This document shows positions 12,120 to 23,881 of a stretch of 64,000 bases of DNA, one piece after another (position 1 is the first letter of the stretch; each line of letters begins with the position of its first letter). Source of the stretch: Neurospora tetrasperma FGSC 2508 (lineage: Eukaryota; Ascomycota; Sordariomycetes; Sordariales; Sordariaceae); the NCBI RefSeq assembly GCF_000213175.1, contig NW_009799103.1:3249896-3313895 (forward strand). Direction: 5' to 3'. A program made the translations under genes and the position numbers. The notes under the pieces were generated by a model. That model was not told the origin of the DNA. It ran no database searches and saw nothing but the letters and a program-made list of their open reading frames with translations.

Positions 12120-14005
12120 ATGTACAAAATCGGCAACATCTACTTCATCGCCGCCGTCGCCGTCATCGGTGAGTCCATCTCCGTCACCACTGCTATGAGT
12201 CCATCTCTGCTCTAGCCCGCTGCTTTTCAAGCTAACCACTAGGGGGCAAAAGGCGGCGCGCTATTTGGCTTCGATATTTCTTCCATGTCAGCTATTATCT
12301 CGACTCAGCCGTACCTCTGCCAGTTCAACCAGCTCGGCCACAACGAAAAGGGCTTGTGCCTCGGTCCTACCAACGATGTTCAGGGTGGTATCACAGCCGC
12401 CATGCCTGGTGGTTCGTGGCTCGGCGCTCTCTGCTCTGGTTTTGTCTCCGATACTTTCGGCCGCAAACGCTCCATTCAGATAGGTTCTGTGATTTGGTAC
12501 GTGGTCTCCGCCTCAACTACCTCTCGAGAACCAAGGACCTAACCATTTCTTGCAGGATTATTGGTTCCATCATCGTCTGCGCGTCTGTCAACATTCCCAT
12601 GTTGGTTGTCGGCCGCATCATCAACGGATTTTCGGTCGGAATATGCTCTGCCCAAGTCCCTGTCTACATTTCCGAGATCGCCCTTCCTTCGAAGCGCGGT
12701 CGCCTTGTTGGTTTCCAGCAATGGGCTATCACCTGGGGCATTCTGATCATGTTCTTTATCTGCTATGGCTGCTCGTTCATGAAGGGAACGGCCGCCTTCA
12801 GAGTTCCTTGGGGTCTTCAGGCCATCCCTGCCGCCCTCCTCTTTCTCGGCCTTGTCTTCCTCCCCGAGTCGCCCCGCTGGCTTTGCAAGAAGGACAGATG
12901 GGACGAGGCAAAGGATGTGCTTACCTTGGTTCACGGAAAAGGAAACCCCAACTCCCCGTGGGTGCACCGTGAGATGCAAGAGATTCGCGAGATGGTCGAG
13001 TTTGAGCGCGCCAATGCTGATGTCAGCTACTTCGAACTGTTCAAGCCCAACATGATCAACCGGACCTCGATTGGCGTTTTTACTCAGATATGGTCTCAGT
13101 TGACCGGTATGAATGTGATGGTATGTCTTCCTATCCTTGCTCCATGTTTCACCAAAGTCATCGCTGACCACCAACAGATGTACTACATAACCTACGTCTT
13201 CACAATGGCCGGTCTTGCCGATGGAAGCGAGAATGCCGTCCTTCTCCCTAGCGGTATCCAGTTCGTCATTAACGTCGTCATGACGATACCGGCTCTTCTT
13301 TGGATGGATCGCTGGGGCCGTCGTCCGACCCTGCTGGTTGGTGCATTCTTCATGTGCCTCTGGCTCTGTGTCAATGCCGGCTTGTTTGCTGTCTATTCAC
13401 GACCTGCCCGCCCTGGCGAGTTCACTTCCCCGGCCGAATCCATGGCTATTACTGGCGCTCCAGCCAAAGCCGTCATTGCTTCAACTTATCTCTTCGTCGC
13501 ATCTTTCGCGCCCACTTGGGGTCCTGTTTCGTGGACCTATCCCCCGGAGCTTTACCCGCTTCGTCTCCGCGGAAAAGCCGTTGCCCTCTGCACTTCCGCC
13601 AACTGGGCTTTCAACTTTGCCCTTGCTTACTTTGTTCCTCCTGCTTTTGCTAACATTACCTGGAGAACCTACGTCATCTTCGCTACGTTCTGCGCGGCCA
13701 TGTTCATCCACGTCTTTTTCATGTTCCCCGAGACCGCCAACAAGCCCCTTGAGGAAGTCGAGGAGATCTTTGACGATACCAAGCCTGGAGGTAAGTTATC
13801 ACTCCATCATATGAGACGCCCTGTTCTTTTGGTCAAACGTTAATCTGAAACCATTTGTACAGCCATCAAGTACATCGGCACCCCCGCTTGGAAGACAAGA
13901 AACACTCGCAATCTTACGCTCAAGCAGGAGCACAACGATACTCTCTCGTCAGAGGAGAAGATTGGCTTTGAGGAGCACGCTCACAAGGAAACCACCGGCA
14001 GATGA
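12120..14005 (+). CDS. hgt-1: MFS hexose transporter, high-affinity glucose transporter type
   Basis: This is a plasma-membrane sugar/proton symporter of the major facilitator superfamily. Exons 12120-12168, 12253-12496, 12556-13120, 13178-13790 and 13863-14005 join in phase to give 537 aa. Family signatures include GGALFGFDISSMSAII in helix 1 (about residues 17-32), GSWLGALCSGFVSDTFGRK in the helix 2-3 loop, VGRIINGFSVG, VYISEIALPSKRGRLVG, PESPRWL, QLTGMNVMMYY in helix 7, DRWGRRPTLL, YPPELYPLRLRGKA and the terminal PETANKPLEEVEEIF. Length and the twelve-helix layout are normal for fungal hexose transporters. The start MYKIGNIYFIAAVAV matches the typical N-terminus of Neurospora glucose transporters. 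Intron 1 uses the acceptor CAAAAG|GC rather than the earlier CACTAG, because only that restores IGGALFGFD. I believe this is HGT-1, but assignment among the N. crassa glucose transporters is from memory. Confidence 0.93.
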
Positions 14006-14951
14006 AACACGATAACAATGCTCACTGCAAGCCTTCAAGGAGCAACCGATAACTGCTCCGAAATATCCGCCTTTGTGGTACGAAAGATGGGGGGCAATCT
14101 AGCTCGTGTATTGGTCTTCGAAGTATAAGACATCATCTGAAAGGTATGCTGGATGAAGGAGAAGATTCACAAATAACGCCGTCATTGCGGTGGTTCGACG
14201 GATGTATGCTTAGGGAATATCAGCTACGAGAAGTAGTTTTTTCCATTAGCCCTCAATATATGCATCATCTCAAAAAATGTCAAGCCTCGCTTACTCTTGC
14301 GAATGAATTGGAAAACACATGACGAGATTATTGCTATTGTGGTTTTCCCGCAAGGTTATCTGCTGCTCACCCGATCACCGGACTGTGCATAGCCGCATCC
14401 GTCAAGCTGGTCCTGTCAACGACTTTCGAGATGCTCTCGACTCTTTACTAATCCAGGTAGGTAGACGACACCTTCTGCTTTGTGACGAGACTCATGCCCA
14501 GGCAATGTACCCTTGGCCAAGGAATATGCTCCAACTGACTAATATGGTACGTAATCCAGCCCCTCAAGTTGGCTGCAGCAGTACCAATTTTACTTACTCA
14601 AACCGGTTTTTCCTTTAAGCGGAAGCTGAACTTTGCGCGATCCCAGCTGTACCTGCATGCCATCTCGCAAACTGTGGTAAGTCATGGTTGAGCCCTATGA
14701 CAAAGCTTTTCCTGGGCTTAGAAAATAACTGGTTTGGATGAATGAAACTGGTAAATCTTGCATGAAGCTTGCTCATCAGTTGCGAGTTTTTGCCGAGGCA
14801 TTAGCACCAATACGATCGAAGCTCGTGAGAGAAGATGGAGGAGGATATGTATAAACAGGATGCTCCATGCTGTCACTATGGAAGGTAACTGTTCTACTTC
14901 CGAGTCAACCAAGTGGGAGCGTCACTTCATACTCCTTCTCGAGTAACGACG
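14006..14951. other. Intergenic between tandem plus-strand genes
   Basis: This contains the transporter 3' untranslated region and the upstream region of the phosphatase gene. No open frame with protein character is evident. An additional upstream coding exon of the phosphatase gene cannot be excluded, since that protein begins with only a weak signal/anchor sequence. Confidence 0.5.
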
Positions 14952-17137
14952 ATGAAGCAGACAACAGGCATTCTTTTGTCCGCTACGGGAGCTTCGGCTT
15001 TCTACGCGGGCAATATCAACTACTTCTCGCCATCCCTCCGTCACCCATCCCTGGGTATTTCGATTCCCAAGGTTGCGGCAAGGACGTATGAAAGCTTACC
15101 ATGGAAGCCTGGGCAGCTCAACTTTACACACGGCGTTGCTTCAGGAGACCCGTACGATGACAGCGTCATTCTTTGGACACGGGCGGCACCAATGATGGAC
15201 AATGACCACTCCAATACCACGGTCAGCGGAACCACAGGGCTGTTCAGCCATGAGACTGCGGAATTTGTGTTCTTCAGCAAGTCCAAAGTGTGTGTTGACT
15301 GGAAGATTGCCACGGATGAAAAGTTTGAGAAAGTAGCCGATGAAGGGCGTGTGTGGACAAGTTCGGACATTGACTTTACTGTCAAGGTGAGAAGGGCAGC
15401 ATTGGGATGGCACGCCATAGTCGAGAGGCTAACTATTTCAACAGGTCGAGGCGAAGAGGCTCTCCCCGTTCACTACGTACTACTATCAGTTTAACATTTG
15501 CGATTCCTACAACAACTCGCCGGTCGGTCGGACCAAGACACTCCCGGCAAAGGGCAAAAAAGTTCCTTCTGATATCAAACTTGCCGTGTACTCGTGCAGC
15601 AACTATCGTAGGTCTATTGGCTGGCTCATTTGGTAATTCAGCTAACCGTTTGGTCAGCCCAGGGCTTCTTCAACATGTTTGGAAACACGGTGAGGAAGGA
15701 TTCGGTCGACTTTATTGTCTTTTTGGGTGACTACATCTACGAATTCCAGAACGGACAGTATGGTTGGGGTGATGCTCTTGGTCGCATCCCGCAGCCAGAC
15801 CGGGTAACATATACGTATGTTGGCACTTTGTCTATTAGTTATTTTTCCGTTATTGACATGTGTCTAGCTTGTATGACTACCGAAGGAGAATTGCGACGTA
15901 CCGTACCGACTTGGACCTGGTTGCCAACCACATGAAGTTTCCTTGGATTCAGGTGTGGGATGATCACGAGGTATGTAAAAGTTATTGTTGTCCTCGGAGC
16001 ACACAGCCTGCTAACCACAACTGTGAATCGCAGGTGGCGGACAATACGTGGCGTGATGGAAGCTCTTTTCTGCAGAACAACGAGGACTCTTTCATTAGTG
16101 ACGGCGGTGTGTCGACAGATAGCCGCAAGGCAAACGCCGTTCGAGCTTATTTTGAATGGATGCCCATCCGTCAGGTAGACATGGATGATGGCCTGCGCAT
16201 TTGGAGAAATTTCGAATTCGGCGACCTCTTCGACCTCATCATGTTGGACACGCGGCAATATGACCGGTCCATCACCAACATATACACTGTAAGCCACTAT
16301 TGTCCGCCCCGAGTCTGCATTATCAACTGTACTGACATCCTTCATTTTGCGCTCTAGAACACAGGATACATCAAAGACATCTCCAACGACACCTCCCGCT
16401 CTCTCATGGGTCCCCGGCAAGAAGCCTGGTTCTACCGCACGCTCAAGGAATCCTCCAAGCGCGGCACCAAGTGGCGGCTCATCGGCAACCAGATCATCTT
16501 CAGCCAGCTGATCGTCAGCAAGGACATGAACCTGCCGTACGACTACGACGCCTGGGACGGCTACGTGGCCAACCGCAACCGCACCTTTGCTACGCTCTAC
16601 GAGAACAGCATCACCAACAACATCATGCTAGCAGGCGACTCGCACGCGTCATGGGCGTCTGACCTCGTCTGGCTCGACAAGCCCATTGAACCAGGGGAAT
16701 ACGACCCCATCACGGGCCGCGGGGCAATCGGCGTCGAGTTCGCCGTCAGCGCGGTCTCGAGTCCTAGTCCGCTGGGACAGACTGTCACGATGGAGGAGAC
16801 GGAGACGGACACGAATCTGTTGACGGGCTTTAATAAGGAGCTGCAGTGGACGGATCTGTATTATAGGGGGTACACTGAGTTGTGTATCGGGTATGAAGGG
16901 GTGACTGCTCGGTTTTACGGGTCGCCGGATATTAGGACGAGGAACGGGTTTGAGGTGTCTTTGGCGAACTTTACGGTCAAGGATGGGGAGAATAGACTGC
17001 AGAGATATGGAGAGGAGATGGTGGCGAGCGTGGATGGGAAAGTGGAGTTTGGAAGTTTGCAGAGGGGGAAGACGGTGACGACTAATTTGACGTATGATAC
17101 GGAGGAGAAGAGGTGGTTTGTGTTTGGGGAGCAGTGA
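14952..17137 (+). CDS. PhoD-like phosphodiesterase / alkaline phosphatase D
   Basis: This is a metallophosphoesterase of the PhoD family, which hydrolyses phosphate mono- or diesters using a Ca/Fe-type centre. I infer six exons: 14952-15386, 15445-15607, 15658-15814, 15868-15970, 16034-16288 and 16358-17137, giving 630 aa. After a short hydrophobic N-terminus comes the PhoD N-terminal fold (FTHGVASGDPYDDSVILWTR). The metallophosphatase core follows: KLAVYSCSNYPQGFFN, GDYIYE (about 223-228), VWDDHEVADN (DDHE about 283-286), FDLIMLDTRQYDR, WRLIGNQIIFSQ and MLAGDSHASW. The C-terminal part is purine-rich in DNA and ends in a beta-rich tail. The start at 14952 is the first in-frame ATG; the frame is open slightly further upstream, but only from a GTG. 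The substrate is unknown, and a role in phosphate acquisition is inference. The protein may be secreted or vacuolar, but the signal peptide is unconvincing. Confidence 0.88.
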
Positions 17138-18042
17138 GGAGGTGGTAGGGATGTTTACGAGCGGAGGGGATGAACGGACAGGTGGTGAGTGGGCAAGGGA
17201 TATCCAGGACGGGGGGTTATCGAGAATAAGATATCTCGGTTTCTCGTCCCTTGTTTTTAACACAATGGTATTTCTAATAATGCCGGAGTTCTTATGTCTG
17301 AAGAGACATGTCTCGGGCTTGGACCGGGACTCTGACATGGGAATATCAGCAAATCAACGGACCTTTGGCTACCAGTTGCTGCCCTCGCTTGCGGCGAGCA
17401 TGACTGAAGCTTGAACGAAAGAGAATATGGAGAATTGAACCACAGTCACATCACCGATGGCGGAGTCTTCTCCTCTTGCCCCATTGTATATGGAAGTCTG
17501 TGCGTGGTAGAAAGCCGGTGACGTTATGAGAGGAGTTGTAGTCCATGCGTCATCTTCTAGTCACCACGTGTTCATCACCAAGCTTAAAAACACGGAATAC
17601 TCCTATGGTCGACGTTAGTCTCTTGACTCGACTGTTCCAAGAGCATTACGAGTACAAGAGCTCATGATTGGGACTATTTCTTCTCTGACGACAGTCGCCA
17701 ACTTACTGGTTAGTTTTCTCAATGACCCGATTACACTATTGATCAGACTGAGGAGAAACCAACATCCCGACGCTTGCGTGTTTTCCATGAGACACACGTC
17801 TGCCGCATCACGAAACTACCATTCGTATTGCCTCTAGAACCCATCTGTATTGCTGCTTGCCCAGTGGATATATCTCCCGTCGAAACTCAGAACTCAGAAC
17901 TCCGAGGCAGGGACTCATCACATAACAGCAAGGAATCGGTCAGCGTGTTCCATGAATATCATTGCCCGAACGTGTATAACGAGCTGAAACTCGATCATCA
18001 AAGAACCGCCGAACGGAAGCGTATCCTACACACACACACACC
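17138..18042. other. Intergenic between tandem plus-strand genes
   Basis: This should hold the phosphatase 3' untranslated region and the promoter of the gene at 18043. A short CA-repeat (ACACACACAC, about 18030-18040) immediately precedes that ATG. No gene is supported. Confidence 0.55.
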
Positions 18043-19464
18043 ATGGCCAGTCACCAAAAGGCCAAAGGCATCTCCGCCACCCTCTCTCCTCCATCAACAA
18101 AACCCGCCGATCCAGGTGCCGGTGTGGTTCCCGAAAACCTCTACCACACGACCCTGACGGTAATCGACCACCACGCCACCACCTGCGGCGCCACCACCTG
18201 CCTGCAGGTCCTCGGCACGCACACCACTCTCAAGGACGCCCGGGCCTTTGCCTACCACGACGCCCTCCGATCGCTTAACTACCAACCCTACGACTTTGCC
18301 ATCTACGCCACCCGCGAGAACTTTGGCATGCCTCCTCCTCCTCAGAAAAAAGGGCAAGTACCAACAGCAGAAGCAGTAGCCGCAGCGGTAGCAGCAGCAA
18401 CAAAGACACCCAAACCCACAACAGCCGCAGCGAAACTTGCGGCGGAGGAGTTGGAAAACGAAAGTGGTTACTCGACAAGCACAGGCACCTCGGACACGGA
18501 GAACAACGATGGGGAGCCTCCCGAGGTCTGGCCCTACGGCGACGAAGTGCTCGTGTACGCCAAGGCGCGTGCCGGCGGTCAGGAATTCCTCATTGGCGTC
18601 GTCGAGAAGCCCAACACGGAGCATCTGGCTTCGGCGGGTTCCATGTACGGGAACGTTCCCTTGCTACCAAAATCGCACAAGACCAAGACTACTACTGCCT
18701 TGCCCCAATCGAAATTTAAATCATCAAAACAGCCACCACTTGGTGCTGCTGCTGGCTTAGAAGCCGAAGCCGAATCAGACGAGACAGAAGAACTCTCGTA
18801 CGTAATCCAAACCAAAACCGACTACAACCAAGCCCTAGCACCAGGCCAATTCGACGAGCTCGAGGAGCCCGAGCCCGAGCCCATGCCCACCACCACCACC
18901 ACCACCGCCGGCGCCCGCCGCCATCATCACCCCCCCCGCCGCCGCCGTTCCTCGTCCATCACCCGCCTCTTCCAAGCCTGCGAAATCGAAGGTTGTTTCC
19001 CGCACAAGCGCGACGCCGTCGACTTTGCTCGGCGGTGGCTTGACACCCAAAAGGAATCAGGCATGTTCGTCCAGTATGATGAGCGCGAACAGCTGCCAAG
19101 GTCTTTTTTCCTCCGAGCCCTCCCGACAGATCAACAACGACAACAACAACAAGAGGAGGAGGAGGAAGAAGAGGAGGACACGCAGCAATGGCCGTTTGGA
19201 GAAGACGTGCTTGTGCATGCTGTTGCGTCAACGGGGGAGAATTATTGTGTGGCTGTTAGAACGGTAAAAGGGGCGAAGGAGAGGTTTGGGAAGAAGGTGC
19301 CGAGACGGGGCGGGAGGGAGATGGATAGTATGGGGATGGAGATGGATATGGATATGGAGGTACCGAGGGGGTTGGTTAGGGAGGAGGGGATGGAGGAGAC
19401 GATGAAGGGGCGGAAGGAAAAGTGGAGGATGAGTTATTATGAGGATATTCCCACCAAGATTTGA
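18043..19464 (+). CDS. Hypothetical protein with duplicated WPxG..VLV module, 473 aa
   Basis: I do not recognise this protein. It is one open frame from an ATG in good context (ACCATGGCC) to TGA. Two similar modules are visible. The first has an N-terminal segment (about residues 30-95, LYHTTLTVIDHHATTCGATT, then DARAFAYHDALRSL) and a segment starting at W163 (WPYGDEVLVYAKA..GQEFLIGVVEKP). The second has RSSSITRLFQACEIEGCFPH and DAVDFARRWL (about 304-345), then WPFGEDVLVHAVAS..NYCVAVRTVK starting at W383. Linkers are Ala-, Thr- and Glu-rich, with a poly-Thr run near 283, a basic RRHHHPPRRRR block near 291-301 and a poly-Gln/Glu tract near 364-379. The C-terminus is Met/Glu/Arg-rich. No catalytic motif or membrane segment is seen. 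It is probably a fungal-specific protein. Confidence 0.78.
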   Translation: MASHQKAKGISATLSPPSTKPADPGAGVVPENLYHTTLTVIDHHATTCGATTCLQVLGTHTTLKDARAFAYHDALRSLNYQPYDFAIYATRENFGMPPPPQKKGQVPTAEAVAAAVAAATKTPKPTTAAAKLAAEELENESGYSTSTGTSDTENNDGEPPEVWPYGDEVLVYAKARAGGQEFLIGVVEKPNTEHLASAGSMYGNVPLLPKSHKTKTTTALPQSKFKSSKQPPLGAAAGLEAEAESDETEELSYVIQTKTDYNQALAPGQFDELEEPEPEPMPTTTTTTAGARRHHHPPRRRRSSSITRLFQACEIEGCFPHKRDAVDFARRWLDTQKESGMFVQYDEREQLPRSFFLRALPTDQQRQQQQEEEEEEEEDTQQWPFGEDVLVHAVASTGENYCVAVRTVKGAKERFGKKVPRRGGREMDSMGMEMDMDMEVPRGLVREEGMEETMKGRKEKWRMSYYEDIPTKI

Positions 19465-20688
19465 ACATGAGTGGGTTGGTTGGGTCGGGGAATTGAGGGG
19501 GTTCAGAAACAGATAGTTAGTTGTAATGGGGTTGTGAATGGTGGTTTGGTGATTCAAGGTGGGAAAAGCGGCCGGAGGATAAAATGGCAAAGGTAAACGG
19601 GAGGAATGAATGGGGGTTGAGAAGGGTTGTTGGAGTTGTTAAGTTCGGAGACTGACTGCCCTGGGGTGAAAGGGGAAAAATAATGGAAATGGAGCATAAC
19701 GAACAAAGGGGGGTTCTGATGGGTTATTTACTGTGTATGCTGTTTGATCGATCCTAGGGTTTGAACTGTGGGTTTTGTTTTTCTTTTTCAGGGGGGGGGT
19801 TTTACTGTCTGGGTCGGGTCAGGCAGGGGTCAGGGGGGGTCATGGATCGGCTCGTTACGAATCGGGGAAAGCCGAGAATGGCACGAACACACGACCGTTG
19901 GGTTTGACGGCAATGCGAAACAGACTTTTGTTTTGGTTGGTTGCATTATAGGACGTTTTCCACAAGTCGTTGTTTATGCTGGAGCTCGGGATCAAATCGA
20001 GGTGTTGGGAGATTGGAGACGAAAGGCTCCATGTCTCGAGTTGGTCAAAAAGAAAGAACAATACGACGTACATTGGGGGTAGGTAGGAACGTTTGGCTTG
20101 GCTTCACCAACACTGTCGATCGCTTTTATGAATTGCTGCTTCTGGGATTGTTGGGGGCCCAAACATCTCGTGTTCAGGCAATTGTTATCGTCGCTGTCAG
20201 AGCTATCAAACGCCACAAGAATTGAGATAACAGCTGTAAACCTGATATCCAACCACAACTCGCCGGGTGCCTCATTCGTGGTTTGCTTCTTTTGGAGATT
20301 GGAAATAGTGAAATAAAAACACCCGTTCAACAAAAGTGGGTGCAACTTTGGTGTTGTATTTGTCGATCCTCCAACCAAATTCCTCATCTAATGCTTCTCT
20401 GTAAACTTCCTTTGACAAACCTTTCCCGCAGGCAGAGCCCTTTCCCGTAAACTTCCGGATCAACGTGCCAATCTCGAACATGACGCGTCCGAGGGAAAAA
20501 AAGCCACCGTTTTGCGCCATTCCCGTGCATCCCGCGTATCTCTAAAAAGGGGTATATATCATGAAAGGAGGAAAAAGAAAAGCCCGACCGAGCAGCCAAC
20601 CAACCCAGATTGGTTTTCAACAAAGGGATGAACAACAGACCCCAAAACAATCTTGGGTCCAGCCGTATTGGGTTTCACCGAATGACAA
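19465..20688. other. Intergenic, convergent 3' ends
   Basis: About 1.2 kb separates convergent genes. It begins G-rich on the plus strand, with a G run near 19791-19799, and becomes A-rich toward the right. Small open frames on both strands overlap and have no protein character. Confidence 0.55.
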
Positions 20689-21287
20689 TCAAGCATGCAA
20701 AAGATGCCTCCAACTCCACTTCCTCCTGCTGCAAGATGACGATGACCTAGAGACGTCTTCGCATGCGAGGAAGTCTTCGATTCGCTGCTTGATATCGTTG
20801 GGAAGTGTATCAATGCTATCATTCAGCAAATCCAGACATACTCGTGACGCTAAAAAAAAAAAAAAAACAGTGTTAGACCATCTGTTCATAAACTAGGAGT
20901 TTTCACCAGTGTACACGTACGGACAGAAGCGTTCTGCTCGCCAATCTCAATGGCAATGTTCATGCGTGTCGAGTTGTAGCAGCCAAAGGTGCGTTGAATG
21001 GCAAGCATGCGCCGCCAGAGGAGCTGGGTGTCGATGTCGTTGTAGTCCCTCATGTCTTCGATGCTGGAGCGCAGGGATCTCGTGCTTCGCAGTGAGCTGG
21101 AGGAGGATGATCTGGAAAGCGACGTGTGCTCCTCGTCGTCGTGAGATGATTCGACCGGGCACGGAGTTATGGCGTCCTCGTTGTAATTTTGCGGTGAGGA
21201 TGCACGGCTGTAGAAACTTGGTCGAGCGCAGATGGTTCGGAGGAAAGACCTTTGGCGAGTTCCAAGGGAGCTGGGTAGGTTTGACAT
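20689..21287 (-). CDS. Small hypothetical protein, two exons, 175 aa
   Basis: I do not recognise this protein. Exons 20921-21287 and 20689-20849 join in phase across an intron with donor GTACGT and a long T-run before the TTTAG acceptor. The N-terminal half is Ser/Arg-rich (SLSRSSSSSSLRSTRSLRSS, about residues 56-75). The second half looks folded and helical: DMRDYNDIDTQLLWRRMLAI, NSTRMNIAIEIGEQNASV, then after the junction CLDLLNDSIDTLPNDIKQRI and EDFLACED. Splicing continues the helical character on both sides, which supports the model. The reading starts at MSNLPSSLGTRQRSFLRT, which could be a weak mitochondrial leader (Arg and Ser, no acid residues). No function is proposed. Confidence 0.6.
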
Positions 21288-23881
21288 GACTTGAGATGAT
21301 CGAACCTCGTGTGTTCGAGGTGAAGCTGATGATAAGGTGTGTTGAGATTGTGGACAATAATCCCTGATTGATGTAGAACCTGAATCGGTCTATGTCGACG
21401 ATACAGTTGGTTTATTCGTGCGGCTAGAGCCGTGTGTTGGTGGGTGAGATTATTTTTGGAAGGTGATCTGTTTTGACGAGTGCGTATATGGCTTGGGTGC
21501 AGAAAACTGGTGACAAAGAGAGAAAATGGCAAGACGAAATAACAGGGCCGAAGAGGAGGGTCGTAGAGCTTTTTTATGGACCAGACACGGAGATAAAGAA
21601 AGTGAGAAAAAGAAAAAGTTTGTCGTGAGAGTTTGCATGAAGTCCGAGACTGCCTGACATGGGGGTTGCCTACTCGAACTGAGCTGTCACCCTGTTCACT
21701 GGGACCGGATCGGCAGCAGGGGGTCTTGAAAAGAAAAGGCGAACGAGAGCTTAATCTCCAATGGGGGGCCCTAAGGCGGCGTTTGCTAGCTAGCTTTGCT
21801 CATGCCGCCTCGGTGATTCCATCACCCTCGAGCAAGGAGCGGAGGGGGGTGGGTGGGTTGGTCCGGATGGTCCAGCCGTCAAGGTGAAGCTGCATGAATG
21901 TTTGTGTGGAGCACCTTGTTGCTTAGTTCGTCTGTGACTGTGCCATGTAAATGGAATACCTAATCATGGACCCAACCCAACTGTGCCGAGCACAGCCGGC
22001 GCGTTTTGCTGACAGCGCGTTTTGCTGACTGACACTGACAGTGACAGAGTGTTGACGAAGATGGAAAAGGCCATCATCCTCTGATGGCGTAGATCTTTTC
22101 TCATCGGTTTGCTCTTCTTGAAGGTTAAGCTTTACGCCCTACCTTGACAGTAATCAAACCGCAAAGCATATGCTTGCTTAGGTCACAAAGAGGGAGGGGG
22201 CAATCAAACAATCATTCAACTGACCAATGGCTGCCATTGGTTGCGGCATTCATCGATCAACCACCACCACACACACACCTCGACAACAACTTCCTCGCTC
22301 TATTCGCTTTCACTCGCCTTATCATCACTTGCTAACAGCAGGGGTGTAGAGCACATCACGCCGCCTTGGGCTGCCGTTATCGCATTTTCACCATTGCAAA
22401 AGCCGATCATCTGCCCGGACGAGTGCCGACCCGCGAGCGGTACATGGCGACGGTGACGTTGATTTCTGCAACTCTGATGGCGTGTTGCTCCCATGACGCG
22501 GTTTAGTGTCATGACACCGCCCATCCTCTTCATCCTGAAGGACAAAAAGAGGGTATCGCATGATGATATCTGGTCTGGTACATGCATCATCACCTTGGTC
22601 TGGATGCGCTGATGGGTGCGTCGACGTTGACGACCAGAAACGACCAGTCTGAACCACGGCAGGGATGGCGGAGCGGGGCATTCATCCATGTCTACGTTCG
22701 GACCAAGGACCAAGGACCATGGCATTGATGGCGGCATCGATCCATCTCTGTCGTTCGGTTTCGTTTCCGGCCGGGGTGGTTTCTCTGGTTTTTTTTCTGT
22801 GTGTGTCAGGGTGCGCAGATCTCGACCTGAAATAGTTCAAGCTTTGCAATTCTTGCATTCCGGGAAGCTGCGGAACTTTCATCGGTCAAGACTCACAACC
22901 GCCCCTCCCGGAAAAAAAAAAAGAATTTTCATTTAGTTGCTTGCGTCCTTGAGCAGGAAGTGGCGGGACTCTCCGCTGAAAGTCCTCCACAAACATCCAA
23001 ATACTCAAAGGGTTTGCTCAAAGAAAGATCGACGGGAGTCAACAACCATACTACAAAGAGTCATCACGGAGAAGCGAGAGAGGTTTGTAAATCTTGTCTC
23101 ACTCAGATCGCTCGGCACTTGGAGCGGGTCAGGGCAGATTTAGGGCTGCAACAGTACACTGTATTTCACGGCATCATGTGCCCCCTCCACTAGGTACCTG
23201 AACCTGGAAGCCGTCGATCAATCACTGCACTGCAATCGATGACTTCAATTCCGCGCACCACCATGCCAAGAGAGCTCGGTAGTGTACAAAATTTGTTAAA
23301 CACTAAACACCAGAGCTATAAAACACTTGCCCAAAATTCAAGTCCAGGGCGGACTTTGCGCCTTCATTAGAAGCGACAAGTCAAATCACATTTGGTTTTA
23401 CTCACATAGCCGGTCTAGAGCCAGTGACACCGAGCCAAGCGGTTTTTTACCGGGCCATAGTTGTTGTGTAAGTGGTCTGATCTCCTTGTTTTTCTGTAGC
23501 CCACTTAGACATCCAATCTCCTCCTCCGCATCAAGCATGTGGATAATCTGAGAGCGGGGGGCATTCAACCCATCATGCCGGATTCCGGAACCATGATTTG
23601 CAGGGCGGATCAAAAAATGGCGGAGTATTTCAAACTCCGTTTCAAGGCAACCGTGAGTGACATTTCATCGACTACATCAAGCTCCAATAGTCGAATGCTC
23701 GCCTCGCTCAAAACTGGGAATGCCCTCACGTACACACGCGCGCGCCTTAGAAACTAGTGTAATTTGATGAATTTCCACTTTCCCGCCTGTCTCGCACCAC
23801 CATCACCACCTCTCTCATCAACGCTCGCCCAATTTCCCCCATCTTCAAATCTCTTTCAACCTGACCTCATCAACCTCCAAA
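21288..23881. other. Intergenic; no supported gene
   Basis: About 2.6 kb upstream of the small minus-strand gene and downstream of the minus-strand hydrolase gene. It contains a tandem 15-bp repeat at 21999-22029 (listed separately), CA-rich stretches near 22255-22280 and an A-run at 22911-22922. The longest frame (22300-22737, -) has no protein-like features. Confidence 0.55.
21999..22029. repeat. Tandem direct repeat, 15 bp, two copies
   Basis: GCGCGTTTTGCTGAC occurs at 21999-22013 and again at 22015-22029, separated by one base. A CTGACTGACACTGACAGTGAC segment follows, extending the TGAC theme. Both copies are exact. Function is unknown. Confidence 0.9.
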
